Assembly: GCF_002760435.1 (NCBI RefSeq)
Contig: NZ_AUUU01000023.1
Location: 1 to 64,000, forward strand
Reading direction: 5' to 3'
Length of the DNA stretch: 64,000 nt
Source of the DNA: Clostridium sp. LS
GTDB lineage: Bacteria; Bacillota; Clostridia; Clostridiales; Clostridiaceae
Part shown: positions 11,150 to 20,306 of the stretch, piece by piece
How positions within the stretch are numbered: the stretch's first letter is position 1
Layout: the number at the start of each line of letters is the position of its first letter
Notes under the pieces: generated by a model
What the model saw: the letters and a program-made list of their open reading frames with translations, nothing else
Database searches by the model: none
Told to the model about the DNA's origin: nothing
Made by a program: the position numbers and the translations under genes

Positions 11150-12787
11150 CTATATTTTAAAGTTTGAAACGTCTTTTTCTAATACAGATGAGATATTAAC
11201 TAGTTTTTTTGCTGTTATAAAAAGTTCATTTGTTATAGCTGCTTGTTCTTCTGTAGATGCTGTCACTTCTTGGGAAAGAGCTGAGATTTCTTGTGATTTT
11301 GAAGCTATATTTTCAACTGTGTCTAAAATCTTATCTCTTCCCTTCATAGTTTCGTGAAGTACCACATGAACCTTATTAATATCGCTAGGAATATTATTTA
11401 CTTTACTAATAACTCCTTTAAATGAAGTTGTTACACTATTAATATCATTTTTACTTTCTTCTACTATTTTAGTTACAAGCTCTGTGGTATTAGAAACGTC
11501 ATGAGTTTCTTTCATTACTGTATTTATTAATTGGGTTATACTTTTCGATGAATTTAATACTTCCTCCGCAAGCTTTCGTATTTCTTCTGCTACTACTGAA
11601 AATCCTTTTCCAGCATCACCTGCTCTTGCGGCCTCAATTGATGCATTTAATGCTAAAAGATTAGTTTGCTTAGCTACTCCATTTATAACATCCACTATAG
11701 AATTAATCTGCGATATTGTTTTATCTAAATTCTCCACTTTCGATCTTGATACCGAAAATGAATTCAACATTTCATCTATAGTATTAGCCAATTTGTTTAT
11801 AGTTTCTACTCCTCTATTTGTATCTTCTTTTATAATCTTTCCGCCATCAGCTAACAATGCCAATTTATCATCCACATTGTCTAAGTCTTCTGAAAAACTT
11901 CCTAATAAACTAACGGCCTCTTCTAAAGCCTCTGTTTGTTTTATCCCTTCCTGAGATACACTAGTTACCGAAGCTGCAATTTCTTCACTAGAGGATGCTA
12001 CGGTGCTGCCACCAATTTCAATATTCTTTGATAAGTTGCTTAGACTTTCTGATACTACTTTGATTTTCCTAACAAGTTCCTTCATACCTTTTCTAGTCTT
12101 ACTACTTGCAGCTGCTAATTTTCCTATTTCATCTTTACCTGTAATTGTATACTCTGCTGTAAAATCTCCATCTCCTGCTTTCTCAATAACATCCTTAATA
12201 ATTTCTATAGGTCTCGCAATTCGCTTTCCTATACATACTCCTGCAACAGCAGCTAGTAGTAAAAGGACTATAGCATAAATTATACTTTGTATAATAGTAT
12301 TCCTAATAGATTTTTGCATGTTATCAACAGAAATTCCAATTGAAAGAGCATAACCTATAGTATCTCCATCCTTAATTGGGACTGTTACATTATATGCAGG
12401 CGTTCCTTTCCACTCATACATGTATGTTCCGATGTTCCCTTTAAATACTGCATCTAATCCTGCTGATTCAATTTTTTCGCCAATAGACTCCTTTGATGTT
12501 CCTGCCAAAAGCGTTTTATCTCTTGATATCACACCTATGTAGCATAATTCTCCATCTGAATATTTATATGTTTGATCTATTATCCCTTGTATTTTATCTG
12601 TATTTCTAACCCCTGCATTTTCTATATTTACTCTTATATTATTAACTAAAGTCATGCCATCTGCTTTCATTTGATTTTGTATTCCACTTACCATTTGATA
12701 TGAAAAGAAAGATATACAAATTAAAATTATTATTGCTGCAATTAAAACAAAATTAAAAATTAATCTTTTTCTTATGGAATTAAACAT
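11150..12787 (-). CDS. Methyl-accepting chemotaxis protein with a single-Cache-like sensor
   Basis: A 545-residue membrane chemoreceptor. Two membrane helices (about 9-31 and 164-186) bracket an extracellular domain of about 130 residues that resembles a single Cache ligand-binding domain ([31 protein letters not shown]-type strands). A HAMP domain (185-240) and a long cytoplasmic signalling coiled coil follow, with the hairpin tip around [13 protein letters not shown] that contacts CheA and CheW. Its promoter region holds a copy of the MarR-type palindrome also found before the NifU-like gene and marR, so it is probably under that regulator. Confidence 0.92.
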   Translation of the reverse strand: MFNSIRKRLIFNFVLIAAIIILICISFFSYQMVSGIQNQMKADGMTLVNNIRVNIENAGVRNTDKIQGIIDQTYKYSDGELCYIGVISRDKTLLAGTSKESIGEKIESAGLDAVFKGNIGTYMYEWKGTPAYNVTVPIKDGDTIGYALSIGISVDNMQKSIRNTIIQSIIYAIVLLLLAAVAGVCIGKRIARPIEIIKDVIEKAGDGDFTAEYTITGKDEIGKLAAASSKTRKGMKELVRKIKVVSESLSNLSKNIEIGGSTVASSSEEIAASVTSVSQEGIKQTEALEEAVSLLGSFSEDLDNVDDKLALLADGGKIIKEDTNRGVETINKLANTIDEMLNSFSVSRSKVENLDKTISQINSIVDVINGVAKQTNLLALNASIEAARAGDAGKGFSVVAEEIRKLAEEVLNSSKSITQLINTVMKETHDVSNTTELVTKIVEESKNDINSVTTSFKGVISKVNNIPSDINKVHVVLHETMKGRDKILDTVENIASKSQEISALSQEVTASTEEQAAITNELFITAKKLVNISSVLEKDVSNFKI

Positions 12788-12885
12788 ATTACCCCTCCTC
12801 GTATAATTGAATATATTTGAATAACTTAATTATAATTTCTATATAATTTTTTATCTTTTATTTAGTACCCGAAACGAATATTTTC

Positions 12886-12919
12886 CCAATATGTTTCGTT
12901 CGCGTACGAAACATATTGG
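12886..12919. promoter_or_regulatory. Extended copy of the MarR-type operator, upstream of the chemoreceptor
   Basis: A 34-base palindrome with 17-base arms and one mismatched pair, centred on TTCGTTCGCGTACGAA (12895-12910). A degraded partial copy (GTACCCGAAACGAA) sits just downstream toward the chemoreceptor at 12865-12878. The core matches the palindromes at 13204 and 13691. Confidence 0.8.
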
Positions 12920-12956
12920 AATTTATAAATATTTCATTTATTAAAGGTCTCTAGTT

Positions 12957-13178
12957 TTAAACCCCTATAACCTCTGTAACCCCTGGTACTTCTTCCTTTA
13001 ATCTTTGCTCAATAATCATTTTTATTGTCATCATTGCTCCTGGACAATTTCCACAAGCACCTTGCATTTTTACACTTACTACTCCATTGTCGCTCACATC
13101 CACCAGTTCAACATCTCCACCATCTCTTTGTAGTATTGGTCTGACTTTGTCTAATGATTTTACTATTAACTCTTTCAT
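12957..13178 (-). CDS. NifU C-terminal-like iron-sulfur cluster scaffold
   Basis: A 73-residue stand-alone NifU C-terminal (Nfu-type) domain. It has the cluster-binding motif GACGNCPGA with the two cysteines spaced CxxC, preceded by LQRDGGDVELV, the standard entry of the fold. Such proteins carry or deliver 4Fe-4S clusters to target enzymes. Length is typical for the single-domain form. A perfect operator palindrome lies 26 bases before the start codon, so expression is probably repressed by the MarR protein encoded just upstream. Confidence 0.9.
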   Translation of the reverse strand: MKELIVKSLDKVRPILQRDGGDVELVDVSDNGVVSVKMQGACGNCPGAMMTIKMIIEQRLKEEVPGVTEVIGV

Positions 13179-13203
13179 ACTAATATCCTTCTTTCTATAT
13201 TTT

Positions 13204-13219
13204 TTCGTACGCGTACGAA
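13204..13219. promoter_or_regulatory. Perfect 16-base palindromic operator before the NifU-like gene
   Basis: TTCGTACGCGTACGAA is perfectly self-complementary and sits between a GATAAT-like -10 element and the ribosome-binding site of the NifU-like gene, an ideal position for repression. Sister copies are at 12895 and 13691. Confidence 0.82.
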
Positions 13220-13230
13220 TTATCTATCTG

Positions 13231-13254
13231 AAAAAAATGCCTTTAAAGCATTTT
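13231..13254 (-). terminator. Short terminator at the end of the MarR gene
   Basis: On the minus strand ATGCTTTAAAGGCAT forms a short stem followed by seven Ts. It overlaps the last codons of the MarR gene, so it probably separates that transcript from the NifU-like gene. Confidence 0.5.
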
Positions 13255-13677
13255 TATTATATTTTTAAGAGCTTTGTCTATATTTTCTTCAAGGATTGTT
13301 TTTTGATCTTCATCAAAATCTTTTAATATTATATCTAGAAATTCTTTCTCCATAGCTCTAAGCTTTTGTTTTATTATTACAGCCTCTGGAGTCAAACTGA
13401 TATATACACTTCTCTTATCTTCAGAGCACATGCACTTATTTATCAATCCCTGACTCTCATACTTATTTATTATGTCAGACAAAGATGATTTTGATATTCT
13501 CCATATACTTGCTATTTCATTAAAAAGCAGTTTCGAACCATCCTCAGGTAGAATATCAAATAGAGTTATATGATTTTGTAATATAGGTAATCGCTCATCT
13601 TTTATTTTTTTTGTCAAAAATTTGTTCGATGCTTCAACAATTATATTCATTTTTCCAACGATACATTTGTTTTTCAT
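13243..13677 (-). CDS. MarR-family transcriptional regulator
   Basis: About 144 residues with a winged helix-turn-helix in the middle (IWRISKSSLSDIINKYESQ, then the wing CSEDKRSVYISLT) and helices at both ends for dimerisation, the MarR layout. The start is taken as ATG at 13677, five bases after GAGGTGG; a longer frame to 13731 exists but runs through the palindromic operator and has no better ribosome site. An operator copy lies directly upstream (13691-13706), implying autoregulation. The predicted regulon is itself, the NifU-like gene and the chemoreceptor. The inducing signal is unknown. Confidence 0.85.
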   Translation of the reverse strand: MKNKCIVGKMNIIVEASNKFLTKKIKDERLPILQNHITLFDILPEDGSKLLFNEIASIWRISKSSLSDIINKYESQGLINKCMCSEDKRSVYISLTPEAVIIKQKLRAMEKEFLDIILKDFDEDQKTILEENIDKALKNIIKML

Positions 13678-13690
13678 TTTTACCACCTCA

Positions 13691-13706
13691 TTCGTTCGGG
13701 TACGAA
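13691..13706. promoter_or_regulatory. Palindromic operator upstream of the MarR gene
   Basis: TTCGTTCGGGTACGAA matches the two other copies with two substitutions and lies 14 bases before the chosen MarR start, consistent with autorepression. Confidence 0.75.
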
Positions 13707-13821
13707 TTAATTTTAAAATTTTATTCTCCATCTGTCAATATATTTTTTAAAATTTATATTATGATTTTTTTATTTTATTTAGTAACCAATTTCTCATTCA
13801 AAAAGTAACTAATTTAAACTC

Positions 13822-14163
13822 TCACTTCGTTTCTGATTGATAATTCATCCCCCAGTCATACATAGATTGAATTATTGGAGCCATAGAAACCCCAAGAGTT
13901 GTGAGTTCATATTCCACACGCGGAGGTACTTCTGCATATACTGTACGCTTTACAACCCCATCCCTCTCTAATTCACGTAATTGTAGAGTTAGGGTCCTGT
14001 GCGTCACATTTGACATTAATCTCTTAAGTTCATTAAATCGCTTTTTACCACCTAATAAACGATATAAAATAATCCCCTTCCATTTACCACTAATTATATT
14101 TAATGTCGTTTCTACAGGACATGGACGATTTGGACAATCTTGATTCATAATTTCTTCTTGCAT
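13822..14163 (-). CDS. HxlR-family transcriptional regulator
   Basis: A 113-residue winged helix protein of the HxlR/YodB type: CPVETTLNIISGKWKGIIL at the start, then RFNELKRLMSNVTHRTLTLQLRELE helix-turn-helix and the wing PPRVEYELT. A cysteine at position 15 in NRPCPVE is the position used for redox or electrophile sensing in YodB-type members. It is divergent from the nitroreductase gene across 115-130 bases, the typical arrangement in which an HxlR protein controls a nitroreductase or quinone reductase. The regulatory link is inferred from this layout. Confidence 0.9.
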   Translation of the reverse strand: MQEEIMNQDCPNRPCPVETTLNIISGKWKGIILYRLLGGKKRFNELKRLMSNVTHRTLTLQLRELERDGVVKRTVYAEVPPRVEYELTTLGVSMAPIIQSMYDWGMNYQSETK

Positions 14164-14296
14164 ATTTACTACTCCTTTAGTATAAAATAGATACTTAGGT
14201 AAGTTACTTTATATTATATATAAAAATTGTGCGTACTTCAACACAGTATCCAATAGTGCTAGACTTAATGTATATTAAATGAAAGGTGGTCTTAAA

Positions 14297-14962
14297 ATGA
14301 ATAATAAAAATCAAGAAATTATAAATGTATTTCAATTTCGTCATGCATGCAAGCAATTTGACCCTTCAAAAGTAGTATCTGAGGAAGATTTTAATACTAT
14401 ATTAGAGGCAGGACGTCTTTCTCCAAGTTCTTTTGGCTTCGAACCTTGGAAGTTTCTTGTGATTCAAAACGAAAAACTTAAAGAAAAATTATATCCTGTA
14501 TCTTGGGGTGCACAAAATAGCTTTAACGGAGCTAGTTATTTTGTAATTCTTCTTGCACGTAAAAAAATTGATACAATTTACAGTGCAGAGTATGTTACCA
14601 GAATTATGTCCGAAGTTCAAAACCTTCCTCAGGATGTGGCTGATGGAAAAAGAGCAGCATTTGAGAGCTTCCAAAAAAATGATTTTAACTTATTAGAAAG
14701 CGACAGAGCACTCTTTGATTGGGCAAGTAAGCAAACTTATATTGCCCTAGGAAATATGCTAACTACAGCAGCTTTCCTGCAAATCGATTCTTGTCCAATT
14801 GAGGGCTTTAACATAGAAAAAGTCGAAAAAATTCTTCAAGAGGAAGGCGTTTTAGACACTGAGCACTTTGGAATTTCAGTTATGGCCAGCTTTGGATACC
14901 GCGCTAAAGAACCATATCCAAAGACAAGACAGCCTTTAGAATCAATAGTTCAATGGGTCTAA
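14297..14962 (+). CDS. NAD(P)H-dependent nitroreductase (FMN, NfsB/YdgI-like)
   Basis: About 221 residues of the nitroreductase-like flavin family. FMN-binding features seen: RHACKQFD near the N terminus, RLSPSSFGFEPWKF, and the C-terminal ASFGYRAKEPYPKTRQP. Members reduce nitro compounds, quinones or aldehydes with NAD(P)H. The start is ATG at 14297 with AAAGGTGG seven bases upstream; the in-frame ATG at 14279 precedes that ribosome site and is unlikely. It is divergent from an HxlR regulator and monocistronic, ending at a strong terminator. Confidence 0.9.
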   Translation: MNNKNQEIINVFQFRHACKQFDPSKVVSEEDFNTILEAGRLSPSSFGFEPWKFLVIQNEKLKEKLYPVSWGAQNSFNGASYFVILLARKKIDTIYSAEYVTRIMSEVQNLPQDVADGKRAAFESFQKNDFNLLESDRALFDWASKQTYIALGNMLTTAAFLQIDSCPIEGFNIEKVEKILQEEGVLDTEHFGISVMASFGYRAKEPYPKTRQPLESIVQWV

Positions 14963-14972
14963 AAATTTTACT

Positions 14973-15014
14973 AAAAGTTGAGTCATAGCATCATATAGCT
15001 GTGACTCAACTTTT
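14973..15014 (+). terminator. Terminator of the nitroreductase gene
   Basis: AAAAGTTGAGTCA and its complement TGACTCAACTTTT form a 13-base perfect stem ending in Ts, beginning 11 bases after the stop codon. Confidence 0.85.
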
Positions 15015-15267
15015 AACTTATATAAATGTTCGCCAATTATTCATTCTAAAACAGCTCACCAAAAGTAACTAATGTATAACTTTAATTCAAAATTAAAATC
15101 TATTAATTAAAATAAATTGCTGCATAAATATCCTCTGTAATATTAAAAATAAGTTAGTAAAACCATGTATAAATATGTTAAAGCTATTTTCTACTATGGT
15201 AAAATAACTCAATATATGATAATTTAAGATGAATACACTTTTAAATATTAAGATTGGAGTGAATAAC

Positions 15268-15984
15268 TTGGAAAGATTAGATAAAGTAATTTCTAATTTA
15301 GGATATGGAAGCAGAAAAGATGTTAAATCCTTTGCTAAAAAAGGAATTATAGAAGTGGATGGTGCGATAATTAAAGATAGTGGATTTCTTGTTGATCCAG
15401 AAAAATCAGTTATAAAAGTTAATGGCGAAGAAATATTATATCGTAAATATATATACTTAATGATGAATAAACCTGACGGGGTTATATCTGCAACTCATGA
15501 CAACAAAGATGAAACAGTTATTGATTTGCTAAACTTAGAACATCAGGTATTTGAACCTTTTCCAGTGGGAAGACTGGATAAAGATACTGTCGGTTTATTA
15601 TTATTAACTAATGATGGTGAGCTTAATCACAGATTAATTTCTCCTAAATGGCATGTTGATAAGGTATATTATGCTGAGATTAATAAAAAAGTTGACGAGA
15701 ACGATATAGAAGCATTTAAAAATGGAATCACTCTAGATGATGGATATAAATGTCTAGAAGCAAAACTTGAAATATTATCTAGCAGCGATGAAGGATCAGA
15801 AGTTAAAGTAACTATACAAGAGGGTAAATATCATCAGGTAAAAAGAATGTTTGAGGCCGTTGGGAAAAAAGTTATGTATCTTAAGAGAGAAGAATTCGGA
15901 GGTCTTTTACTAGATCCAGATTTAGAAGAAGGCGAATATAGAGAATTGACAAATGAAGAATTAAGCCTTTTAAAGAGTTATTAA
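15268..15984 (+). CDS. RsuA/RluB-family pseudouridine synthase
   Basis: About 238 residues: an N-terminal S4 RNA-binding domain (ERLDKVISNLGYGSRKDVKS) followed by the catalytic domain with the aspartate in GRLDKDTVGLLLLTNDG and the later GKYHQVKRMF motif. It isomerises a specific uridine in rRNA, most likely 16S U516-type for RsuA relatives. TTG at 15268 is preferred because GGAGTG lies seven bases before it and it begins exactly at the S4 domain; an ATG at 15229 lacks a clear ribosome site. Not in an operon with its neighbours. Confidence 0.9.
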   Translation: MERLDKVISNLGYGSRKDVKSFAKKGIIEVDGAIIKDSGFLVDPEKSVIKVNGEEILYRKYIYLMMNKPDGVISATHDNKDETVIDLLNLEHQVFEPFPVGRLDKDTVGLLLLTNDGELNHRLISPKWHVDKVYYAEINKKVDENDIEAFKNGITLDDGYKCLEAKLEILSSSDEGSEVKVTIQEGKYHQVKRMFEAVGKKVMYLKREEFGGLLLDPDLEEGEYRELTNEELSLLKSY

Positions 15985-16154
15985 CGAATATTAAGTCATT
16001 TTGCAATAAAATCATTCATTTTTTCCAAAAATATTCACATTTTTTATTAAATTACTTGCATTATAAATAATAATACCCTATAATATTCTTGCAAGGATAA
16101 ATAAAAGGAATATATAGCCCCCTTTTTATTTATTGCTTATTGCTTATTGCTAAA

Positions 16155-16186
16155 GCGCAACCTAGCCCCAAGGGTTGCGTTTTTTA
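16155..16186 (+). terminator. Terminator after the pseudouridine synthase
   Basis: CGCAACC pairs with GGTTGCG and is followed by six Ts. A second, AT-only inverted repeat (ATAAATAAAAGG / CCTTTTTATTTAT) lies just before it at 16096-16133. Between them is a near-tandem TGCTTATTGCTTATTGC. No gene was seen in the 408 bases between 15985 and 16392. Confidence 0.75.
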
Positions 16187-16275
16187 TTGCCCAAATTGAA
16201 AACATTTACTCCAACACGCAAATAATAATTAAATCATATTTTAGATTGTAAATTTTAAAATAATAACAAATAATA

Positions 16276-16332
16276 AAAACTGAATTTTAAAAAATCATAA
16301 TCTTAAAATTATGATTTTTTTAATTCAGTTTT
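16276..16332. terminator. Bidirectional-looking long hairpin after the lytic transglycosylase
   Basis: A near-perfect inverted repeat of about 25 bases per arm (outer AAAACTGAATT / AATTCAGTTTT, inner AAAAAATCATAAT / ATTATGATTTTTT) lies about 60 bases past the stop of the minus-strand lytic transglycosylase. Confidence 0.65.
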
Positions 16333-16392
16333 CTTACTTTTTATAATATTTATAAAGTCATCTACCTAGAAATGTTTTGAATAAAGAATATT

Positions 16393-17205
16393 CTAAAATC
16401 CATTTTTATAATATCCCATTACTTTAGGAACATAATTCTGAGTTTCTAACGGCATTTTATATAAGTCACCTGCTGATGAAACGCCTCTTCTCTGCATAGT
16501 TCCAGGTCCTCCGTTATAAGCCATAAGAGCCATTTCTACATTTCCATTATATTGATTTAAATATTCTTTAAGTAATTTTGCTCCACCATTAACATTTTGA
16601 TTTATATCATATCCGTCTGTGATCCCTAAACCATCAAAGTTTTCTGGCATGATTTGCATTAACCCAGCTGCTCCCACACCTGATGCTGAATTTGGATCAA
16701 AGTCAGATTCTTGTTTTATTACAGCTAGTAATAAGTTTGAATCTATTCCATATTTTTTTGCTGCACTATTTACAGCGCTATATATTTTCTCCATATCAGC
16801 ACCACTTTTTTTAGTAAAGGCTCTTGAATTATTTGCAAAATTAATATATCTATTATTTAAAATCATCGGAATATCTTCTAGCTTTTGTCCTGATACATAT
16901 TTTTGAATTGCTTTAGCAAGTTCAACAGTATTTGCAGCATTTTTAGTTTTTGTATCTTCAGTATTTACTGCAGATTTATTATTTATTTCATTTTTAACAT
17001 TTTTTAATGACTCAGCAGTATTTTCACTAGTCTTTTTTGATGATTCCATCAAATTTTGCATAACTAACTGAAATGCCAAGTTTGATTCGTCACTAACAGT
17101 ACTATCTGCACCAGCATCTGAATCATTTGTCACTTGTCCATTCCCCATTAGGTTCATTGCTAATAGTTGTTCATTTGAAATATTATTTAAACCATCTATA
17201 GCCAT
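16393..17205 (-). CDS. Lytic transglycosylase (SLT domain), flagellar/cell-wall type
   Basis: A 270-residue protein whose last 130 residues form a lysozyme-like SLT domain: catalytic glutamate in KQESDFDP, then GAAGLMQIMPE, NVNGGAKLL and YNGGPGTM. It cleaves the glycan backbone of peptidoglycan to 1,6-anhydro products. The first 140 residues are Asn/Ser/Thr-rich, lack a signal peptide and look disordered (SNEQLLAMNLMGN start), as in phage- or flagellum-associated members exported by another route. The neighbouring Y_Y_Y-domain gene ends 54 bases upstream, suggesting a two-gene operon. Confidence 0.88.
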   Translation of the reverse strand: MAIDGLNNISNEQLLAMNLMGNGQVTNDSDAGADSTVSDESNLAFQLVMQNLMESSKKTSENTAESLKNVKNEINNKSAVNTEDTKTKNAANTVELAKAIQKYVSGQKLEDIPMILNNRYINFANNSRAFTKKSGADMEKIYSAVNSAAKKYGIDSNLLLAVIKQESDFDPNSASGVGAAGLMQIMPENFDGLGITDGYDINQNVNGGAKLLKEYLNQYNGNVEMALMAYNGGPGTMQRRGVSSAGDLYKMPLETQNYVPKVMGYYKNGF

Positions 17206-17259
17206 TTTAAATAACCTTCCTCCACAATTTATCTTAAGTTTATTTTCGAACTATTTTTC

Positions 17260-19644
17260 TTAATCTTTAACGAAAAATGTTATTTCATCATAATCTTCAT
17301 AACTAACCTTTTTATAATAACTCTTTGCTAATGCTAAAATCTTATATTTCCCTTTAGCGAATGGTATAAAGCTATAGTAATTCTTTCTACTATAAGTCTG
17401 TACGCTTTTCCACTCATTATTCTCCATTAAATAAAATTCATAGCAGACATCTTTTCCCCCTCTGCTTGTAGCTTCAAAGGTTAACTCTTCATTGACTCTA
17501 CCCTCTAATTTATTTGCAATTATCTTAGTATCTATTACTGAAGAAGCTTCACTTACGTATAAACTTATTTGTTTTTTCGAATCATATTCGCCCGTGCACT
17601 TTACATTTTTTGCATAAAATTCAACTGTATACTTACCCGCAATTTTAGGTATAATTCTTAATTTCTTATTTTTCGAGAAACCAGTTTGTTCAACTGTATG
17701 TCCATTAATTTTGGTTTCATACTTAACCAAGACATTTTGAGTATTTTGAACAATGCATTCAAACTCTATAGCATCTCCAACTAAATAAGCCTCTTTATAA
17801 GGGAAAATTATATAATCTATCTCACCCGGTAAGTATTCCATTGCCTTTAAATATACAAATGTATGAGCATCATACTGCTTATTGGAATACTTGTCTTTAA
17901 TCATTACCTCTACTTCATATTCACCAGCCTGCTTAGGTATAAAATTAATCCAATTAGATTTATTATAAGCTACATCCTCTAATTTTCTATTATCTTTTCT
18001 GATTATAAATGCATACTGAAGCTGTGTTCCTCCCTCACCATTTATCATTACATTAACGGGTTCACCAATTATAATTTTCTTCTCCTTATCAATTACTATA
18101 TCTAAAATTTTTACCGGTTTCTTCCCCTTTTTTTCAATTGTAAACGCAATTTTTTTAGTATCCTCATACTCACCTTTGTAATTTATGTCTTTAACATATA
18201 ATATTATTTCATATTCCCCGGCTTCCATAGGTTTCCAAGAAAATTCACTTTTTTCAGTATAACCAGTATCCTCTTCAATAGGACCCTTTACTTTATATTT
18301 ATATAGTAAACTATTCCCTCCTTGCACTTCTGAAGTAAATTTTATTTCAGTTTCACTAGCTTGGGGAGAATTCAAATCAGCTACAAAACTATTAATCTTA
18401 ATATCCTTATAAGGCTTAACATTATATACTAAAACAGCCCTATCATCGTATTGTTTATTTGATAATATGCTCTTTACAAGGCACAAAATTCTGTAACTTC
18501 CAGCCTCCATTTCCTTATAATAAACATCATTTTTTGTAGAATAATCTTGTATGCAAACTGACCTTCCATCCTTGTAAATCTTATAAAATTTATATAAGAC
18601 TACCATCTCATCTTTTTCTATTTGCTCTGTTTTAATGTTAGTTTCTACTTCAAATTCAAGTTTTTCCCCAACGATTAAAGATTTACTTAAGCATTTAAAA
18701 TTTGTTATTTCTACTTTGCTAATATTTTTAACATTTACTTTTATAGTCCTGTAATCCTCAAAACTTTCAGCAGACTCCATTCTCTTACATTGAATTAAAA
18801 ACTCTTTCTCTCCTGCTTCAGTAGCTGTATATTTCAGAGTATTATTTCTCTCATAATCTCTAACTATATTCCACTCATCTCTTTTTCTTATGTAAAATCT
18901 ATATAAATTCACATTCTCATTTTTAGCTTTTACTTCTATAGAACACTTTTCTCCAACTGTAATTTCCTTCTTATCAATTAAAATATCATTTATAAGACAC
19001 AATTCATTTTCACTATTGTTAACTAAGTCTCCCTTTGATACTAGCTCACCTTTTTTCAATATTGCTTCATTAAATACAAAATTTGAATTATATTCTCCAA
19101 TTAATTTTTCTTCAGTTTCTGTAACATCTGTCTTATATTCATTATCAGAAAGAGCTATTTCTTTTTGAACATCATCATTTTTTACCAAGATCTTTTTTTC
19201 AGTATCTGAAATATCTTTAACATCTAGAAATACTACTTTTTCTTCTGGATTGCCTAGTGCATCTTTAAATTCTACATTAAGTTCATTCTCACTCATAAAT
19301 TTTTCACCAGTTGTTTCTTCAATTACAGAGTTATCACTCTCATCCTTAACTATAGAGTAGCCCTCTTTAGCTAAATAATCTAAAGACTTTTTCCCATCCT
19401 TTTCTCTAGCTTGAACCATAACCATATACTCTCCTTCCATTTTAGGTTTCCACACGCACTTATTTTCCTCTGAAAATTCTTGAATAGTGTTCCATACTCC
19501 ACCCTTACCAACTATAAATTTATATTCTAAACTTTCTGCTCCTCTATTATCTATTTTACTTAATATATTTATTTCTGTCCCAATTCTTTGTGGCGTTTGT
19601 TTATCAAAAATTATCTCAACATATTTCAACTGAAGTTTCTCCAT
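17260..19644 (-). CDS. Multi-domain Y_Y_Y (triple-tyrosine) repeat protein
   Basis: About 794 residues built from roughly seven tandem beta-sandwich modules of 85-95 residues. Each carries the pattern of the Y_Y_Y family: an aromatic-rich strand (YKFYxxxxxG, YEFYLMENNEW), a short linker ending in S/N-K/R (YSRKNYYSFIP, AYNKSNWINFIP) and a closing strand around AGEYEI...VKDxxYxxxYD. Residues 150-240 are acidic and unlike the modules. There is no signal peptide. ATG at 19644 is chosen (AAGGAG 11 bases upstream) over a longer frame to 19677. Function unknown; co-directional with a lytic transglycosylase, which hints at a wall-related role. Confidence 0.75.
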   Translation of the reverse strand: MEKLQLKYVEIIFDKQTPQRIGTEINILSKIDNRGAESLEYKFIVGKGGVWNTIQEFSEENKCVWKPKMEGEYMVMVQAREKDGKKSLDYLAKEGYSIVKDESDNSVIEETTGEKFMSENELNVEFKDALGNPEEKVVFLDVKDISDTEKKILVKNDDVQKEIALSDNEYKTDVTETEEKLIGEYNSNFVFNEAILKKGELVSKGDLVNNSENELCLINDILIDKKEITVGEKCSIEVKAKNENVNLYRFYIRKRDEWNIVRDYERNNTLKYTATEAGEKEFLIQCKRMESAESFEDYRTIKVNVKNISKVEITNFKCLSKSLIVGEKLEFEVETNIKTEQIEKDEMVVLYKFYKIYKDGRSVCIQDYSTKNDVYYKEMEAGSYRILCLVKSILSNKQYDDRAVLVYNVKPYKDIKINSFVADLNSPQASETEIKFTSEVQGGNSLLYKYKVKGPIEEDTGYTEKSEFSWKPMEAGEYEIILYVKDINYKGEYEDTKKIAFTIEKKGKKPVKILDIVIDKEKKIIIGEPVNVMINGEGGTQLQYAFIIRKDNRKLEDVAYNKSNWINFIPKQAGEYEVEVMIKDKYSNKQYDAHTFVYLKAMEYLPGEIDYIIFPYKEAYLVGDAIEFECIVQNTQNVLVKYETKINGHTVEQTGFSKNKKLRIIPKIAGKYTVEFYAKNVKCTGEYDSKKQISLYVSEASSVIDTKIIANKLEGRVNEELTFEATSRGGKDVCYEFYLMENNEWKSVQTYSRKNYYSFIPFAKGKYKILALAKSYYKKVSYEDYDEITFFVKD

Positions 19645-19833
19645 AAAAACCCATACTCCTTTCACTATGCTTCCCAAACAAATCCCTATTATTATATTAT
19701 ACTTTTATTCCATTATTTGTAAATAACTTCAGCTGATTTTTATTTTGATTATAGCATATTTCTTTTAAGAAACTCATATATATATGGCAATTTTTTATTG
19801 GTAATATGAGGTTTTATAATTAATGTTGAGTAC

Positions 19834-19863
19834 AAAAAAAGAAGCTCCAATATTAAGCTTCTA
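19834..19863 (-). terminator. Terminator after the YaiI-family gene
   Basis: On the minus strand AGAAGCT and AGCTTCT pair and are followed by seven Ts; the hairpin overlaps the region immediately past the stop at 19869. Confidence 0.75.
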
Positions 19864-19868
19864 AAATA

Positions 19869-20300
19869 TTAACTCCTTATGAGTTTTATTAAGTTTTTTT
19901 CCAATCTCAAATCATCTTCTTCTGTTCTTTTTTTAGGATTTACAGTTCTTCCTCCGCTTTTCCTAATTTTTTGAGAAATATGCCTTTCTTCTAATAATCT
20001 ATCGATATTTTTTTCATCATATATGAAACCCTTAGGATTTATAACTTTTGCCTTTTTTGATAAACATATTGCAGCCACACCATAATCTTGTGATACAATT
20101 ATATCTCCACTTTTAGTTTCATTCATCACATACATATCCACACTTTGAAATCCGCTATCTACAATCCTAACTTCACTATAATTACTTTGAATAAAATGAT
20201 TAATATCACAATAAATTACTATTGGAATCTCATATTCTTTTCCTACTTTTTCAATAATAGAGATGCCAGGACAGGCATCTCCATCAATTACTATTTTCAT
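19869..20300 (-). CDS. UPF0178/YaiI-YqxD family protein (DUF188)
   Basis: A 143-residue protein with the family signature VIDGDACPG at the N terminus, an internal SQDYGVAAIC and the C-terminal SGGRTVNPKKRTEED. The conserved aspartates and fold place it near PIN/NYN nucleases, but activity is not established. It begins six bases after the pgi stop codon, so it is co-translated with pgi. Length is normal. Confidence 0.88.
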   Translation of the reverse strand: MKIVIDGDACPGISIIEKVGKEYEIPIVIYCDINHFIQSNYSEVRIVDSGFQSVDMYVMNETKSGDIIVSQDYGVAAICLSKKAKVINPKGFIYDEKNIDRLLEERHISQKIRKSGGRTVNPKKRTEEDDLRLEKNLIKLIRS

Positions 20301-20306
20301 ATTTAA

